Origin: Gracilibacillus salitolerans
GTDB lineage: Bacteria > Bacillota > Bacilli > Bacillales > Amphibacillaceae
Length of the DNA stretch: 64,000 nucleotides
Direction: 5' to 3'
NCBI RefSeq assembly: GCF_009650095.1
Contig: NZ_CP045915.1
Location: 1,984,001-2,048,000 of the forward strand
Position 1 is the stretch's first letter. Every line of letters begins with the position of its first letter. The translations under genes were made by a program, and so were the position numbers. Of this stretch, positions 7,688 to 16,420 are shown in pieces. The notes under the pieces were generated by a model, which ran no database searches, was not told the origin of the DNA, and saw only the letters and a program-made list of their open reading frames with translations.

Positions 7688-8641
7688 ATGAAGAAGCGAT
7701 ATTTAATTGTATTACTAGTTATTTTATCTCTAGTCTCATTATTTATTGGGGTGATCGAATTAAATCCAAAGGATTTACTCCAACTAACAGAAGATCAAAA
7801 AGAGATTTTACTTATCAGTAGGTTTCCGCGTTTAATGAGTATCATCATTGCGGGAATGAGCATGAGTATATGTGGCTTAATCATGCAACAACTAAGCCGG
7901 AACAAATTTGTCTCACCGACAACAGCAGGTACAATGGATTCTGCACGATTTGGTATTTTAGTAGCTTTAATGATATTTCCTTCTGCAGGTCCAATTGAGA
8001 AAATGGTAGTGGCATTTACGTTTGCGTTGATAGGAACCTTTATCTTTATGAAAATACTAGAAAAAGTTAAATTTAAGGATCCTATTTTCATCCCATTAGT
8101 TGGATTGATGTTTGGGAATATTGTTAGTTCGATTACAACATTTTTTGCTTATAAAAATGATCTGATTCAGAATATGTCTTCCTGGCTCCAAGGAAACTTC
8201 GCTCTCATTCTACAAGGACGATATGAAATGTTATACATAAGTGTGCCTTTAGTGATTTTTGCTTATATCTATGCAAATAAATTTACGATAGCAGGTATGG
8301 GGGAAGATTTTTCCAAGAATTTGGGGATGAATCATAAACGAGTAGTCAATGTGGGACTGGTAATTGTAGCGATTATAACTTCTGTCGTCATACTGACAGT
8401 AGGCATGATCCCGTTCTTAGGCTTAATTATTCCGAATATTGTTTCTATCTATCGGGGAGACCATTTAAAAAATAGCTTGCCACATACAGCATTATTAGGA
8501 GCTGTATTTGTATTAGCTTGTGACATTTTAGGAAGAATTATCATATTCCCGTATGAAATTGCCATTGGTGTAACAGTTGGTGTTATTGGTAGTGGGATCT
8601 TCCTTTACTTAATCATGAGGAGATCTGCATATGCGTCTTAA
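7688..8641 (+). CDS. yclN: Petrobactin-type siderophore ABC transporter permease
   Basis: A FecCD-type permease of 317 residues with about nine hydrophobic segments. The sequence follows B. subtilis YclN closely, including C-G-L-I-M-Q-Q, F-V-S-P-T-T-A-G-T-M and G-M-I-P-F-L-G-L-I-I-P-N. It forms one half of the membrane channel with YclO. In B. subtilis, YclNOPQ imports ferric petrobactin. I place the start at the ATG at 7688 (M-K-K-R-Y), which matches the YclN N-terminus; the upstream ATG at 7643 lies inside the Fur box. It overlaps yclO by 11 bases, and the Fur box predicts induction under iron limitation. Confidence 0.92.
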   Translation: MKKRYLIVLLVILSLVSLFIGVIELNPKDLLQLTEDQKEILLISRFPRLMSIIIAGMSMSICGLIMQQLSRNKFVSPTTAGTMDSARFGILVALMIFPSAGPIEKMVVAFTFALIGTFIFMKILEKVKFKDPIFIPLVGLMFGNIVSSITTFFAYKNDLIQNMSSWLQGNFALILQGRYEMLYISVPLVIFAYIYANKFTIAGMGEDFSKNLGMNHKRVVNVGLVIVAIITSVVILTVGMIPFLGLIIPNIVSIYRGDHLKNSLPHTALLGAVFVLACDILGRIIIFPYEIAIGVTVGVIGSGIFLYLIMRRSAYAS

Positions 8642-9578
8642 GTCAAAATTATCCATATTAATTATGTTAAGTATTATCCTAATTGCTATTTATTTATTTG
8701 CAGGTATTCCTGGTAATTGGGAATACATATTGCCTAGAAGGTTTAGTAGAGTGTTAGCAATCATCGTAACAGGCTCTGTTATAGCAATCGCAACAGTAGT
8801 ATTTCAAACGATCACGAATAACAGGATCTTAACACCAAGTGTAATTGGTTTAGATTCACTCTATGTATTGTTGCAAACATTTTTTATATTTGCTTTTGGT
8901 TCTACAAGTGCTTTTGCGGTAAATCCAAATTTAAACTTTGCTTTATCTGTCGGCGCGATGGTTGTATTTGCCTTTTTACTTTATCATTTGCTCTTTAAAA
9001 AGCAGAAAAATGTCTACTTTCTATTATTAGTAGGTATTGTGTTTGGTACATTTTTTGGAAGTTTATCTTCTTTTATGCAAGTATTAATTGATCCGAATGA
9101 ATTTATGATTGTACAAAATCGGATGTTTGCAAGTTTTAATAATGTAAATACCGAAATACTGTGGTTTGCAATCATTCTCATCGTTCTTACTATTATGTAT
9201 TTATGGAAGTACATAAAGTTATTAGATGTCATGTCATTAGGGAAAGAACATGCGATTAATTTGGGTGTTGATTATGATGAGGTGGTAAAACGGTTGTTAA
9301 TTGTAATAGCGATCTGGATTTCTGTTGCAACAGCACTGGTTGGTCCGATTATGTTCTTAGGGTTGTTAGTAGCAAATGTCACCTATGAGTTTATGAAAAC
9401 TTATCGCCATAGTTATCTTCTGATCGCTTCAGCTTTAGTGAGTATTGTCGCATTAATAGGTGGACAGTTAGTAGTAGATCGTATTTTTTCATTCGAAACG
9501 ACATTAAGTGTAATTATTAATTTCATTGGTGGAGCTTATTTCTTATATCTGATTTTAAAGGAGAATAAAGCATGGTAG
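8631..9578 (+). CDS. yclO: Petrobactin-type siderophore ABC transporter permease, second subunit
   Basis: A 315-residue FecCD-type permease with about nine membrane segments, the partner of YclN. Conserved pieces include the R-R-F-S-R-V-L-A-I start of the domain and the V-G-P-I-M-F-L-G-L-L-V-A-N stretch that contacts the ATPase. The start lies inside the end of yclN and the end overlaps yclP by seven bases, so the three proteins are probably made by coupled translation. Function in ferric petrobactin uptake is assigned from the YclNOPQ gene order. Confidence 0.92.
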   Translation: MRLKSKLSILIMLSIILIAIYLFAGIPGNWEYILPRRFSRVLAIIVTGSVIAIATVVFQTITNNRILTPSVIGLDSLYVLLQTFFIFAFGSTSAFAVNPNLNFALSVGAMVVFAFLLYHLLFKKQKNVYFLLLVGIVFGTFFGSLSSFMQVLIDPNEFMIVQNRMFASFNNVNTEILWFAIILIVLTIMYLWKYIKLLDVMSLGKEHAINLGVDYDEVVKRLLIVIAIWISVATALVGPIMFLGLLVANVTYEFMKTYRHSYLLIASALVSIVALIGGQLVVDRIFSFETTLSVIINFIGGAYFLYLILKENKAW

Positions 9579-10330
9579 AAGTACAGGATATTACAAAAAA
9601 GTATGGAAATACTGCAGTTGTAGATCAGGTCTCTGTTTCGATTCCAAAAGGGAAAATCACATCTTTTATCGGTCCGAATGGTGCAGGTAAAAGTACCTTA
9701 CTATCGATTGTTAGTCGCTTAATAACAAAGGATGCTGGAGAAGTTCGAATAGATGACCAGGAAATTTCATCCGTCAAAAGCAATGCGTTAGCAAAAAAAA
9801 TTGCTATTTTGAGGCAATCCAATCACTTAAATGTAAGATTAACCGTAAAAGAACTTGTTAGCTTCGGTCGTTTTCCGTACTCACAAGGAAGGTTAACAAA
9901 GGAAGATCATCAATTTATCCAAGATGCAATTGATTATATGGAGCTTAACGATATGCAAGATAAATTCCTTGATCAATTAAGTGGCGGTCAAAAACAACGT
10001 GCTTTTATAGCGATGGTAATTGCCCAGGACACAGATTATATTCTATTAGATGAACCTCTTAATAATCTGGATATGAAGCATTCCGTACAAATTATGAAGG
10101 TATTAAGAAGGTTGGTAGATGAGTTAGGTAAAACGGTTGTCATAGTGATACATGATGTCAATTTCGCATCTGTCTATTCAGACTATATTGTGGCATTAAA
10201 ACATGGCAAAATTGTTCATCAAGGTCCCAAAAATGACATGATTGATAAGAAAGTCCTCCGAGATGTCTATGATATGGACATTCAAATTCAAGATATTGAT
10301 CAATGTAAAATTTGTTTATATTTTCATTAA
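9572..10330 (+). CDS. yclP: Petrobactin-type siderophore ABC transporter ATPase
   Basis: A 252-residue ABC ATPase. Walker A (G-P-N-G-A-G-K-S-T), the signature L-S-G-G-Q, Walker B (Y-I-L-L-D-E-P) and the switch His (V-I-H-D-V-N) are all present in the usual order. It belongs to the FepC/FhuC branch and should power import through YclN/YclO. The start ATG overlaps the yclO end. After the stop there is a 120-bp gap with a stem-loop before yclQ, so the lipoprotein gene may be expressed at a different level. Confidence 0.93.
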   Translation: MVEVQDITKKYGNTAVVDQVSVSIPKGKITSFIGPNGAGKSTLLSIVSRLITKDAGEVRIDDQEISSVKSNALAKKIAILRQSNHLNVRLTVKELVSFGRFPYSQGRLTKEDHQFIQDAIDYMELNDMQDKFLDQLSGGQKQRAFIAMVIAQDTDYILLDEPLNNLDMKHSVQIMKVLRRLVDELGKTVVIVIHDVNFASVYSDYIVALKHGKIVHQGPKNDMIDKKVLRDVYDMDIQIQDIDQCKICLYFH

Positions 10331-10365
10331 TGTTATCTATGTGAACACTTTTCCATCATGGTAAA

Positions 10366-10392
10366 ACATGTTGATAGGGCCCATTAACATGT
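10366..10392 (+). promoter_or_regulatory. Stem-loop between yclP and yclQ
   Basis: A 27-base near-perfect inverted repeat: ACATGTTGAT is complementary to the ATTAACATGT-side arm with one G-T pair, and the centre is GC-rich. No T run follows. A structure at this place often stabilises or sets the amount of the binding-protein message; here that is only an inference. Confidence 0.5.
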
Positions 10393-10453
10393 GACAGCGA
10401 GAAACAGTGATTCATATTAATATATTTAAAAAAATTTAAAGGGGTGTACAATC

Positions 10454-11452
10454 ATGAAGAAATTTCTTTTCTTTTTAACTTTAATAGCACTATTATTTGT
10501 TGTAGCAGCGTGTGGTGCTGACAGTGATAGTGATGCACAAGCAAATGAAGCAGAAGGTCAATCAGGTGAAGAGGCAGACGCTTCAGAAGAATCAGCTGAA
10601 GATGGAGAACAGCCTGCAGAAGTAGTGGTAGAACATGAATTAGATACAACCACGGTACCAGTGAATCCAGAAAAAGTAGTGGTGTTTGACTATGGTACAT
10701 TAGAAACATTAGATGAATTAGGAGTAGAGGTAGCAGGTGTGCCTCAAGGAAATCTTCCACCTCACTTAGAAAAGTTTGAAGGTGAAGAGTATACAAATGT
10801 TGGTTCATTGAAAGAACCTGATTTTGAAGCGCTAGCTGTTCTTGATCCAGACCTTATCATTATTTCTGGTCGACAATCTGAAGTATATGAAGATTTAGCA
10901 GAGTTAGCGCCAACCATTTATATGGGAGTAGATACGGCTAACTATTTAGAGTCATTCCAAGTAAATGTGGAAACGTTAGGGGAAATCTTTGCTAAAGAAG
11001 ATGAAGCAGCGGAGAAATTAGATGAAGTACTAGCAATTGTTGATGAAGTAAAAGCTACTACAGATTCTTCTGATGGTAAGGGATTAATTATTTTAACAAA
11101 TGACGGTGGTATTAGTGCCTATGGTGCTGGTTCACGCTTTGGTTATATACACGATGAATTAGGTGTAGCACAGGCTGATGATAATATTGAAGTAGCGACA
11201 CATGGTCAAAATGTAAGCTTTGAATATATCTCAGAAACGAATCCAGACTATTTATTTGTTGTAGACCGTAACACGATTGTAGGTGGAGAAGAATCTGCTC
11301 AGAAAACCTTAGACAATGATCTTGTCCAAGGTACAAATGCAGCGCAAAATGATAAAATCATTTACTTAGATCCATACTTCTGGTATGTTTCTGGTGGCGG
11401 TTTAGTTTCTGTTAAAGAAATGGCAACGGAAGTTAAAGAAGCAATTCAATAA
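10454..11452 (+). CDS. yclQ: Petrobactin-type siderophore-binding lipoprotein
   Basis: A 332-residue periplasmic-binding-type lipoprotein of the FepB/FhuD class. A short signal peptide ends in the lipobox V-A-A-C with Cys20 as the lipidated residue, followed by an acidic Ser/Glu-rich tether to about residue 60. The rest is the helical-backbone binding fold, including P-E-K-V-V-V-F-D-Y and P-D-L-I-I-I-S-G-R. It should capture ferric siderophore at the membrane face and pass it to YclNO. It is the last gene of the Fur-controlled operon, with a terminator 30 bases after the stop and a GGGG-type ribosome site. Confidence 0.93.
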   Translation: MKKFLFFLTLIALLFVVAACGADSDSDAQANEAEGQSGEEADASEESAEDGEQPAEVVVEHELDTTTVPVNPEKVVVFDYGTLETLDELGVEVAGVPQGNLPPHLEKFEGEEYTNVGSLKEPDFEALAVLDPDLIIISGRQSEVYEDLAELAPTIYMGVDTANYLESFQVNVETLGEIFAKEDEAAEKLDEVLAIVDEVKATTDSSDGKGLIILTNDGGISAYGAGSRFGYIHDELGVAQADDNIEVATHGQNVSFEYISETNPDYLFVVDRNTIVGGEESAQKTLDNDLVQGTNAAQNDKIIYLDPYFWYVSGGGLVSVKEMATEVKEAIQ

Positions 11453-11481
11453 TAGACTGATTTTTCATATCAAGCATTCTT

Positions 11482-11518
11482 ACCCGTTTTCATCTGTGAT
11501 GGAAACGGGTTATTTATT
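11482..11518 (+). terminator. Terminator of the yclNOPQ operon
   Basis: An ACCCGTTTTC / GGAAACGGGT stem with a short loop (11482-11510) is followed by TATTTATTT. Confidence 0.8.
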
Positions 11519-11623
11519 TCTACTATCTGAAAGAATAACTTACGAGAAAAACTGCTCACTGTCTGGCTTAAAGTGTCCAAAACAGGTGAATTTGTTTGAA
11601 AGAGTAAGTTCCTCTACATACTT

Positions 11624-11671
11624 TATCACGGCGCTAACCGTACGTAAGTCCCCTACTGATGGAAGTCTCAC
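11624..11671 (+). repeat. Dispersed palindromic repeat, copy B (internally deleted)
   Basis: Only 48 bp: the left end TATCACGGCGCTAACCG is joined to the right end CTGATGGAAGTCTCAC, and the middle of the element is missing. The element is bracketed by CTTTAT on both sides (11621-11626, overlapping the left end, and 11671-11676). Confidence 0.8.
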
Positions 11672-12152
11672 TTTATAGATTTCATTCATCTTTCTTATTC
11701 CTTCCTACTATTATTTTCACAAAATTTTATAGAAACTTAACATACTTTTAAAATCTGATAATAAAATATAAATAATATTAGCTTAACCCTAATACAGCCC
11801 TCCTTGAATAGAAAAAGAAAAGTCGTCATCCAATCAGCGGTATGGACTCTGTCAGAAGGTCGAAACTGCTCTTTGCTAACCGTCCGTAAGACTTCACTTC
11901 AGGATTCAAGCATTTCAATACGTTAGGTAGGGAATAACCGGATACTAACTTCTGCAGTAGCAAACATCATCATTATATATTCTACAAAAATTAGTAGTCT
12001 AGACTAAACCCAATATAAACGGCACAAAATACGTTTTAGAATCTTGGAACCTTGGAACATGATGGGGAATATCGTGGTGGTTCGAAAATTATATGTATAA
12101 CACAAAGTATAGGTTTGTGTTTTATAAAATAAATATAAGGGGGTTTCATTTA
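11672..12152. other. Gene-free stretch before the OppA-like gene
   Basis: Together with 11453-11623 this makes about 700 bp without a credible gene. It holds repeat copies B and C. A short direct repeat TTGGAACCTTGGAAC lies near 12045. I find no clear promoter hexamers before the OppA-like gene; the best -10 candidates are the T/A-rich words near 12121-12135. Confidence 0.6.
11875..11955 (+). repeat. Dispersed palindromic repeat, copy C (diverged, partial)
   Basis: GCTAACCGTCCGTAAGAC and the following CACTTCAGGATTCAAG match the left half of the family; the right half is degraded after ATACTAACTTC. The outer TATCACGG end is not recognisable. Confidence 0.7.
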
Positions 12153-13892
12153 ATGAAACATAACAAATGGTGGTTGTTAGTGTTAGCACTCTTTCTTGGT
12201 TTAGTACTAGCTGCGTGTTCCGATGCAAGCGATAGCACAGAAGAAGATCAGGCAGAAGAAAATCCGGGTGATAGCTCAGAAGAGGAAAAGGCTGAAGAAG
12301 AAAATCCAAGCAATGGTGAAAAAGTTTTACGATTTGCATCTACTTCTGATATACCGACAATGGATCCCATCTTAGCAGAAGATAATGTATCTTTTCAATA
12401 CACAGATACAGTGTATGAAGGGTTATACCGCTTGGCTCCTGAAGGTGAAATTGTTTCTGGTATTGCTAAGAAGGATGAAACAGAAGTCAGTGAAGATGGA
12501 TTAACGTATACTTTTCATTTGCGTGAAGATGCACAATGGGAAAATGGTGATCCTGTCACTGCACATGATTTCGTTTATGGATGGCAACGTGCCATTAATC
12601 CGGATAACGGATCATTCTATGCTAACTACTTAATGAATGGCAAAGTTAAAAACGCTGCGGAAATCTATATAACTGAAGATGAAGAATCAGATGTAGAACC
12701 ATTAGATCCGTCTGAATTAGGAGTAAGCGCTCCTGATGATTACACTTTTGTTGTTGAATTAGAAAAGCCAGTACCTTATTTTGAATCTTATGCTGCTTTC
12801 CCAACATTCTTGCCGATGAATCAAGAATTTGTTGAAGAACAAGGTGATGATTTCGCTCTAACACCGGATAGTATTCTTTCAAATGGACCTTTCAAAATGA
12901 CGGAATGGAATACAGAAGCAGGTTGGGAATTAGAAAAAAATGACACGTACTGGGATGCAGAAAATGTGGGATTAGATGGTATTTCTGTAAAAGTAATTAA
13001 AGATGCAGATACAGCACTTTCAAACTATGAAGTTGGTGAATTAGACCGAGTTACCTTATCAGGTACGCAGGTACAAGATAATCAAACAAGTCCAGAATTC
13101 CATTCGCTTACGGAAACAACTATTTTCTGGCTAAAGTTTAATCAAGATTCTGAATCTGTAAGCGAGTATATGCAAAATGTTAACTTTAGAAAAGCATTAG
13201 CAAAAGCATTCAATAAACAAGCATATATTGACGTTGTTTATGGCAACGACTCAACTCCAGTTAATTTCTTTGTTCCGGAAGGATTTGTTGAGCATCCAGA
13301 AACAGGAGAGGATTTCCAAACAGGTAGTGATGTTTTAGCCTATGACGTGGAGGTAGCACAAGAACTATGGGCAACAGCAAAAGAAGAAATAGGGTTTGAT
13401 GAAGTGACATTATCTTTCTTAAGTGGAGACAGTGATGTAGCAAAAAATATTAGTGAATTCATGAAAACAGAACTAGAAAGCAATTTAGATGGTTTAACAA
13501 TAGAAGCCAACAATGTCCCATGGGCACAACAATTAGAAATTATGCACGAACAAGATTATGAATTAGCAGTTTCTGGTTGGGGACCTGACTATAAAGACGC
13601 TGTTTCTTTCGTAGACCTTTGGGTAACAGATGGAGAAAACAATGACATTGGATATTCTAACGAAGAATATGACGCACTTGTAAAAGCTGTAAAAGGAGAG
13701 CTTGCAACAAGACCGTCAGAACGTTTCGAAGCAATGCAAGAAGCAGAAAAAATCGCGTTAGAGGAAGCTGCAATTGGACCAATTATGCAACGTAAAACTT
13801 CTGTACTTGCTAAAGACTATTTAAAAGGTATGGAATCACTAAATCCATTCGGCAACGATTATAGCTTCAAATATGTTGATATAGTTAAGTAA
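12153..13892 (+). CDS. Oligopeptide ABC transporter substrate-binding lipoprotein (OppA type)
   Basis: A 579-residue SBP_bac_5 lipoprotein. A signal peptide ends in L-A-A-C (Cys22 lipidated), followed by an acidic Ser/Glu linker and a large peptide-binding domain. Typical words are M-D-P-I-L-A-E-D-N, G-D-P-V-T-A-H-D-F-V-Y-G-W-Q-R and the P-F-K-M-T-E-W region. The start ATG at 12153 has a GGGGG ribosome site; an upstream in-frame ATG has none. No oppBCDF genes are nearby and a strong terminator follows directly, so this is an orphan binding protein that probably serves permeases encoded elsewhere. The peptide preference is unknown. Confidence 0.92.
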   Translation: MKHNKWWLLVLALFLGLVLAACSDASDSTEEDQAEENPGDSSEEEKAEEENPSNGEKVLRFASTSDIPTMDPILAEDNVSFQYTDTVYEGLYRLAPEGEIVSGIAKKDETEVSEDGLTYTFHLREDAQWENGDPVTAHDFVYGWQRAINPDNGSFYANYLMNGKVKNAAEIYITEDEESDVEPLDPSELGVSAPDDYTFVVELEKPVPYFESYAAFPTFLPMNQEFVEEQGDDFALTPDSILSNGPFKMTEWNTEAGWELEKNDTYWDAENVGLDGISVKVIKDADTALSNYEVGELDRVTLSGTQVQDNQTSPEFHSLTETTIFWLKFNQDSESVSEYMQNVNFRKALAKAFNKQAYIDVVYGNDSTPVNFFVPEGFVEHPETGEDFQTGSDVLAYDVEVAQELWATAKEEIGFDEVTLSFLSGDSDVAKNISEFMKTELESNLDGLTIEANNVPWAQQLEIMHEQDYELAVSGWGPDYKDAVSFVDLWVTDGENNDIGYSNEEYDALVKAVKGELATRPSERFEAMQEAEKIALEEAAIGPIMQRKTSVLAKDYLKGMESLNPFGNDYSFKYVDIVK

Positions 13893-13930
13893 GCCATATT
13901 GAAAATCTAAACTTATATGATGGAAAGATA

Positions 13931-13970
13931 AAGAGAGTATAGCTTAGAATCTAAGCTATACTCTCTTTTT
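13931..13970 (+). terminator. Terminator after the OppA-like gene
   Basis: A 16-bp perfect stem (AGAGAGTATAGCTTAG and its complement) with a tiny loop ends in TTTTT. Confidence 0.92.
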
Positions 13971-14281
13971 GCGATTTTAAGTATAATAGGAACTCTCTAC
14001 CTAAACCTCACCCTTTGCATTCTATAAAATTTAATGATGATACTTTTAGAACATTAATCCATCTCATTAATATGTATAAACAATCGAAAAGGCCTATATC
14101 ATTTTCAATAATTAGGCAAAAATACTTATGTATGTAGGTCTTTTTTATGATATAATAGTGATTGAGAATCGCAATATTTACTTGGAATTGATTGATGCTG
14201 TTGTATATTGTCTTATCATTAGGTATTATGGAATACAGGAACTGATTATATTTTACTAGATAAGATTAAGGGGAAATGATT
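13971..14281 (+). other. Gene-free stretch upstream of the chemotaxis operon
   Basis: About 310 bp without a gene. A TATAAT word at 14151-14156 is the best -10 candidate; the matching -35 is poor. A weak hairpin with a T run (AGGCCTATAT ... ATGTAGGTCTTTTTT, about 14092-14146) lies directly before it. I saw no sigma-D (GCCGATAT) motif. Confidence 0.45.
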
Positions 14282-14749
14282 ATGTCATCATCAACTGAAG
14301 TGAATACTAATGAGATCATCAAAGAATTATACAATGGATCTGTCCAAACCATTAAAAATGTTGTACCAGTTGAACATCAATTTGAATCACCAAAAATGTC
14401 TACTAATCCTTTAAATATAAAGTATGGAGTATTGATTGGATATAGTGGAACATTTAAAGGGGATTTATTAATTCAAGCGGATCACAATGTATTTAGTTCT
14501 ATTGGAGAAGCTTTGTATGGGATGCAGTTGTCAGAAGATATGTTAGATTCTTTCTCGGGTGAATTAGGTAATATGTTGGCAGGTGGGCTTTCTACTCATT
14601 TAGCAAATGCAGGTATTGATACAGACATCACACATCCAACTATCATAAGTGGTAATGCAAATTTAACTGGTTTTAAGAGAATACTTGAGGTAGAAATACA
14701 CTATCCAAGCATTGGTGATATGAAAATGTCACTTTTATTAAATCAATAA
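14282..14749 (+). CDS. cheX: CheX-type CheY-phosphate phosphatase
   Basis: A 155-residue protein of the CheC/CheX/FliY phosphatase family. The active-site helix motif E-x-x-N appears in F-S-G-E-L-G-N-M-L-A-G, with a single copy as in CheX (CheC has two). The family removes phosphate from CheY-P and so ends the motor signal. I chose the ATG at 14282 because AAGGGG lies eight bases before it; the ATG at 14276 is too close. The cheW and cheY genes follow on the same strand within 30 bases each, which suggests one signalling unit. Confidence 0.88.
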   Translation: MSSSTEVNTNEIIKELYNGSVQTIKNVVPVEHQFESPKMSTNPLNIKYGVLIGYSGTFKGDLLIQADHNVFSSIGEALYGMQLSEDMLDSFSGELGNMLAGGLSTHLANAGIDTDITHPTIISGNANLTGFKRILEVEIHYPSIGDMKMSLLLNQ

Positions 14750-14767
14750 AAGGCTGGTGACAATATA

Positions 14768-15235
14768 ATGGAAGAAACCATAACAAAAACAATTATTTTT
14801 AAATTAAATAATCAAGAATACGGTGCAAATATTGATCAAATACGATCCATTGAAAGACTAGAAGACATTGTTTCATTACCGCAAACATCTGATTTTATTA
14901 AAGGAATCATCAATTTGCGTGGTAGTGTGACTCCGATTATCGATTTACGTACGAGACTTGGAATGAAAGAGACAGAACCAACCGAACAGACAAGAGTACT
15001 AATTGCAAATGTTCGCGATGTACAAGTAGGCTTAATTGTGGATGAAGCAACAGATGTCATTGATATTTCACCAGAAGTAGTGGATGATGCACCTGAGCTA
15101 GTGAAAGGTGTAGATTATCGATATATGAAAGGTGTAGCCAAACTAGCAGATCGGGGTATGTTACTTTTATTAGACCTTGATTATGTATTAAGTTTGGATG
15201 AGATCAATCAAGTTCAACAAGTAGCAGATGAATAA
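14768..15235 (+). CDS. cheW: Chemotaxis adaptor CheW
   Basis: A 155-residue single-domain CheW-like protein that links receptors to the kinase CheA. Core features are the I-I-F-K-L-N-N-Q-E-Y-G start, I-K-G-I-I-N-L-R-G-S-V-T-P-I-I-D-L-R and V-G-L-I-V-D-E-A. No receiver domain is fused, so it is not CheV. It sits 18 bases after cheX and 30 before cheY, and the ribosome site AAAGG is somewhat distant from the start. Confidence 0.93.
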   Translation: MEETITKTIIFKLNNQEYGANIDQIRSIERLEDIVSLPQTSDFIKGIINLRGSVTPIIDLRTRLGMKETEPTEQTRVLIANVRDVQVGLIVDEATDVIDISPEVVDDAPELVKGVDYRYMKGVAKLADRGMLLLLDLDYVLSLDEINQVQQVADE

Positions 15236-15265
15236 ATATTACATAAATCAACGGAGGGGAATTCC

Positions 15266-15622
15266 TTGGCACGAGTGTTAATTGTAGACGATGCTGCCTT
15301 TATGCGCATGCAATTAAAAAATATTTTTACAAATTTAGGATATGAAGTAGTTGGAGAAGCAGAAAACGGACAACAAGCAGCAGGTTTGTATGAAGAATTA
15401 CAACCAGATATTGTTTCGATGGATATTACAATGCCCGAAATGAACGGTGTAGAGGCAACGAAAGAGATAAAAAGTAAAGATGCCAACGCAACGATCATTA
15501 TGTGTTCTGCAATGGGGCAGCAACAAATGGTATTAGATGCCATAAAAGCAGGTGCCTCTGATTTTATTGTAAAACCATTCACAGAAGACCGTGTAAAAGA
15601 AACATTAGATAAACTAATATAA
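15266..15622 (+). CDS. cheY: Chemotaxis response regulator CheY
   Basis: A 118-residue stand-alone receiver domain without an output domain. The acidic pocket Asp8 and Asp9, the phosphorylated Asp53 (S-M-D-I-T-M-P-E), Ser81 and Lys103 (V-K-P-F) are all in place. The start is TTG at 15266, preceded by a strong GGAGGGG site. Last gene of the cheX-cheW-cheY operon. The phosphorylated form would control the flagellar switch, and CheX from the same operon would reset it. Confidence 0.93.
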   Translation: MARVLIVDDAAFMRMQLKNIFTNLGYEVVGEAENGQQAAGLYEELQPDIVSMDITMPEMNGVEATKEIKSKDANATIIMCSAMGQQQMVLDAIKAGASDFIVKPFTEDRVKETLDKLI

Positions 15623-15655
15623 AGAGGTAGTATTGCAGTCTTGCTAAGTTATGTT

Positions 15656-15687
15656 AACCCGTTTCGATAAAAGGAAACGGGTTTTTG
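15656..15687 (+). terminator. Terminator of the cheX-cheW-cheY operon
   Basis: An AACCCGTTTC / GAAACGGGTT stem, a short A-rich loop and a TTTTT tail, 33 bases after the cheY stop. Confidence 0.9.
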
Positions 15688-15719
15688 AATGTTGTTAGTG
15701 ATAAGCATAGGATAGTTTG

Positions 15720-16352
15720 TTAACTAGCTTTGATATTACGAACAACATATTTCTGCTTAAACGAAACTATATATGGTCGTAATGCTTGGATAATAACACC
15801 AGTAAATAACGCATTAAGCAATGTGCCAATCCCGACATCTCCTTGAAAGAGAAGAGCAATGATAACTAAAGCAATACTTATTATAGCACGAGATTTACCA
15901 AACGATAATCCTGTTTTATCCGTTAAAATAACCATGGAGCGGTCCATTGGATTAGGCGCAAAGCTAGATTCTAAATAAATTGCAATCCCGATCCCGGAAA
16001 AAATGATACCAAGTAGAAGTAAAATACATTGTTCCAACCAACCGCCAGGTGTTAACCAAGACCCCTGAATAAATAACCACGAATCAATCCCGATACCAGT
16101 GATTAATGAAGTTAGCATCGCAAATAATTCAGGCTTGACTTTTATTGCAAGTGCATTGATCATTACTATACTGAAGCCGACGATAATTTCCCAACTTCCA
16201 ATGGACAATCCGAATGATCGATATAAACCTACGAGCAAGGCATCGAAGGGTGATGCTCCTAATTGAGATTGAATAGTTAACGAAATACCCAGTGTTAACG
16301 TGATAATACCTAATATATATATAATAAAAGATCGTGCTATTTTTTGTAACAT
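15720..16352 (-). CDS. YczE/YitT-type integral membrane protein
   Basis: A 210-residue membrane protein with about five hydrophobic segments. The motif L-G-A-S-P-F-D-A-L and the second half F-A-P-N-P-M-D-R match YczE-like proteins. B. subtilis YczE affects surfactin and polyketide production in an unexplained way, and the molecular function is unknown. I chose the ATG at 16352 (M-L-Q-K-I-A), which has GGGGGAG eight bases upstream; the upstream extension is polar and lacks a ribosome site. The gene lies downstream of the gerC gene on the same strand, 68 bp away, and probably is a separate unit. Confidence 0.8.
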   Translation of the reverse strand: MLQKIARSFIIYILGIITLTLGISLTIQSQLGASPFDALLVGLYRSFGLSIGSWEIIVGFSIVMINALAIKVKPELFAMLTSLITGIGIDSWLFIQGSWLTPGGWLEQCILLLLGIIFSGIGIAIYLESSFAPNPMDRSMVILTDKTGLSFGKSRAIISIALVIIALLFQGDVGIGTLLNALFTGVIIQALRPYIVSFKQKYVVRNIKAS

Positions 16353-16420
16353 AGTATTTCTCCCCCTAGCACGATATACTATAACAAAAAAACGATGCAA
16401 AGGAAACAAAGCAATACTTA

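Noticed and set aside
10452..10808. Open frame antisense to yclQ
   Set aside because: Leu/His-rich product caused by codon bias of the lipoprotein gene; no start signal or context.
11496..11678. Short open frame after yclQ
   Set aside because: It starts within the terminator and runs into a dispersed repeat copy; no protein features.
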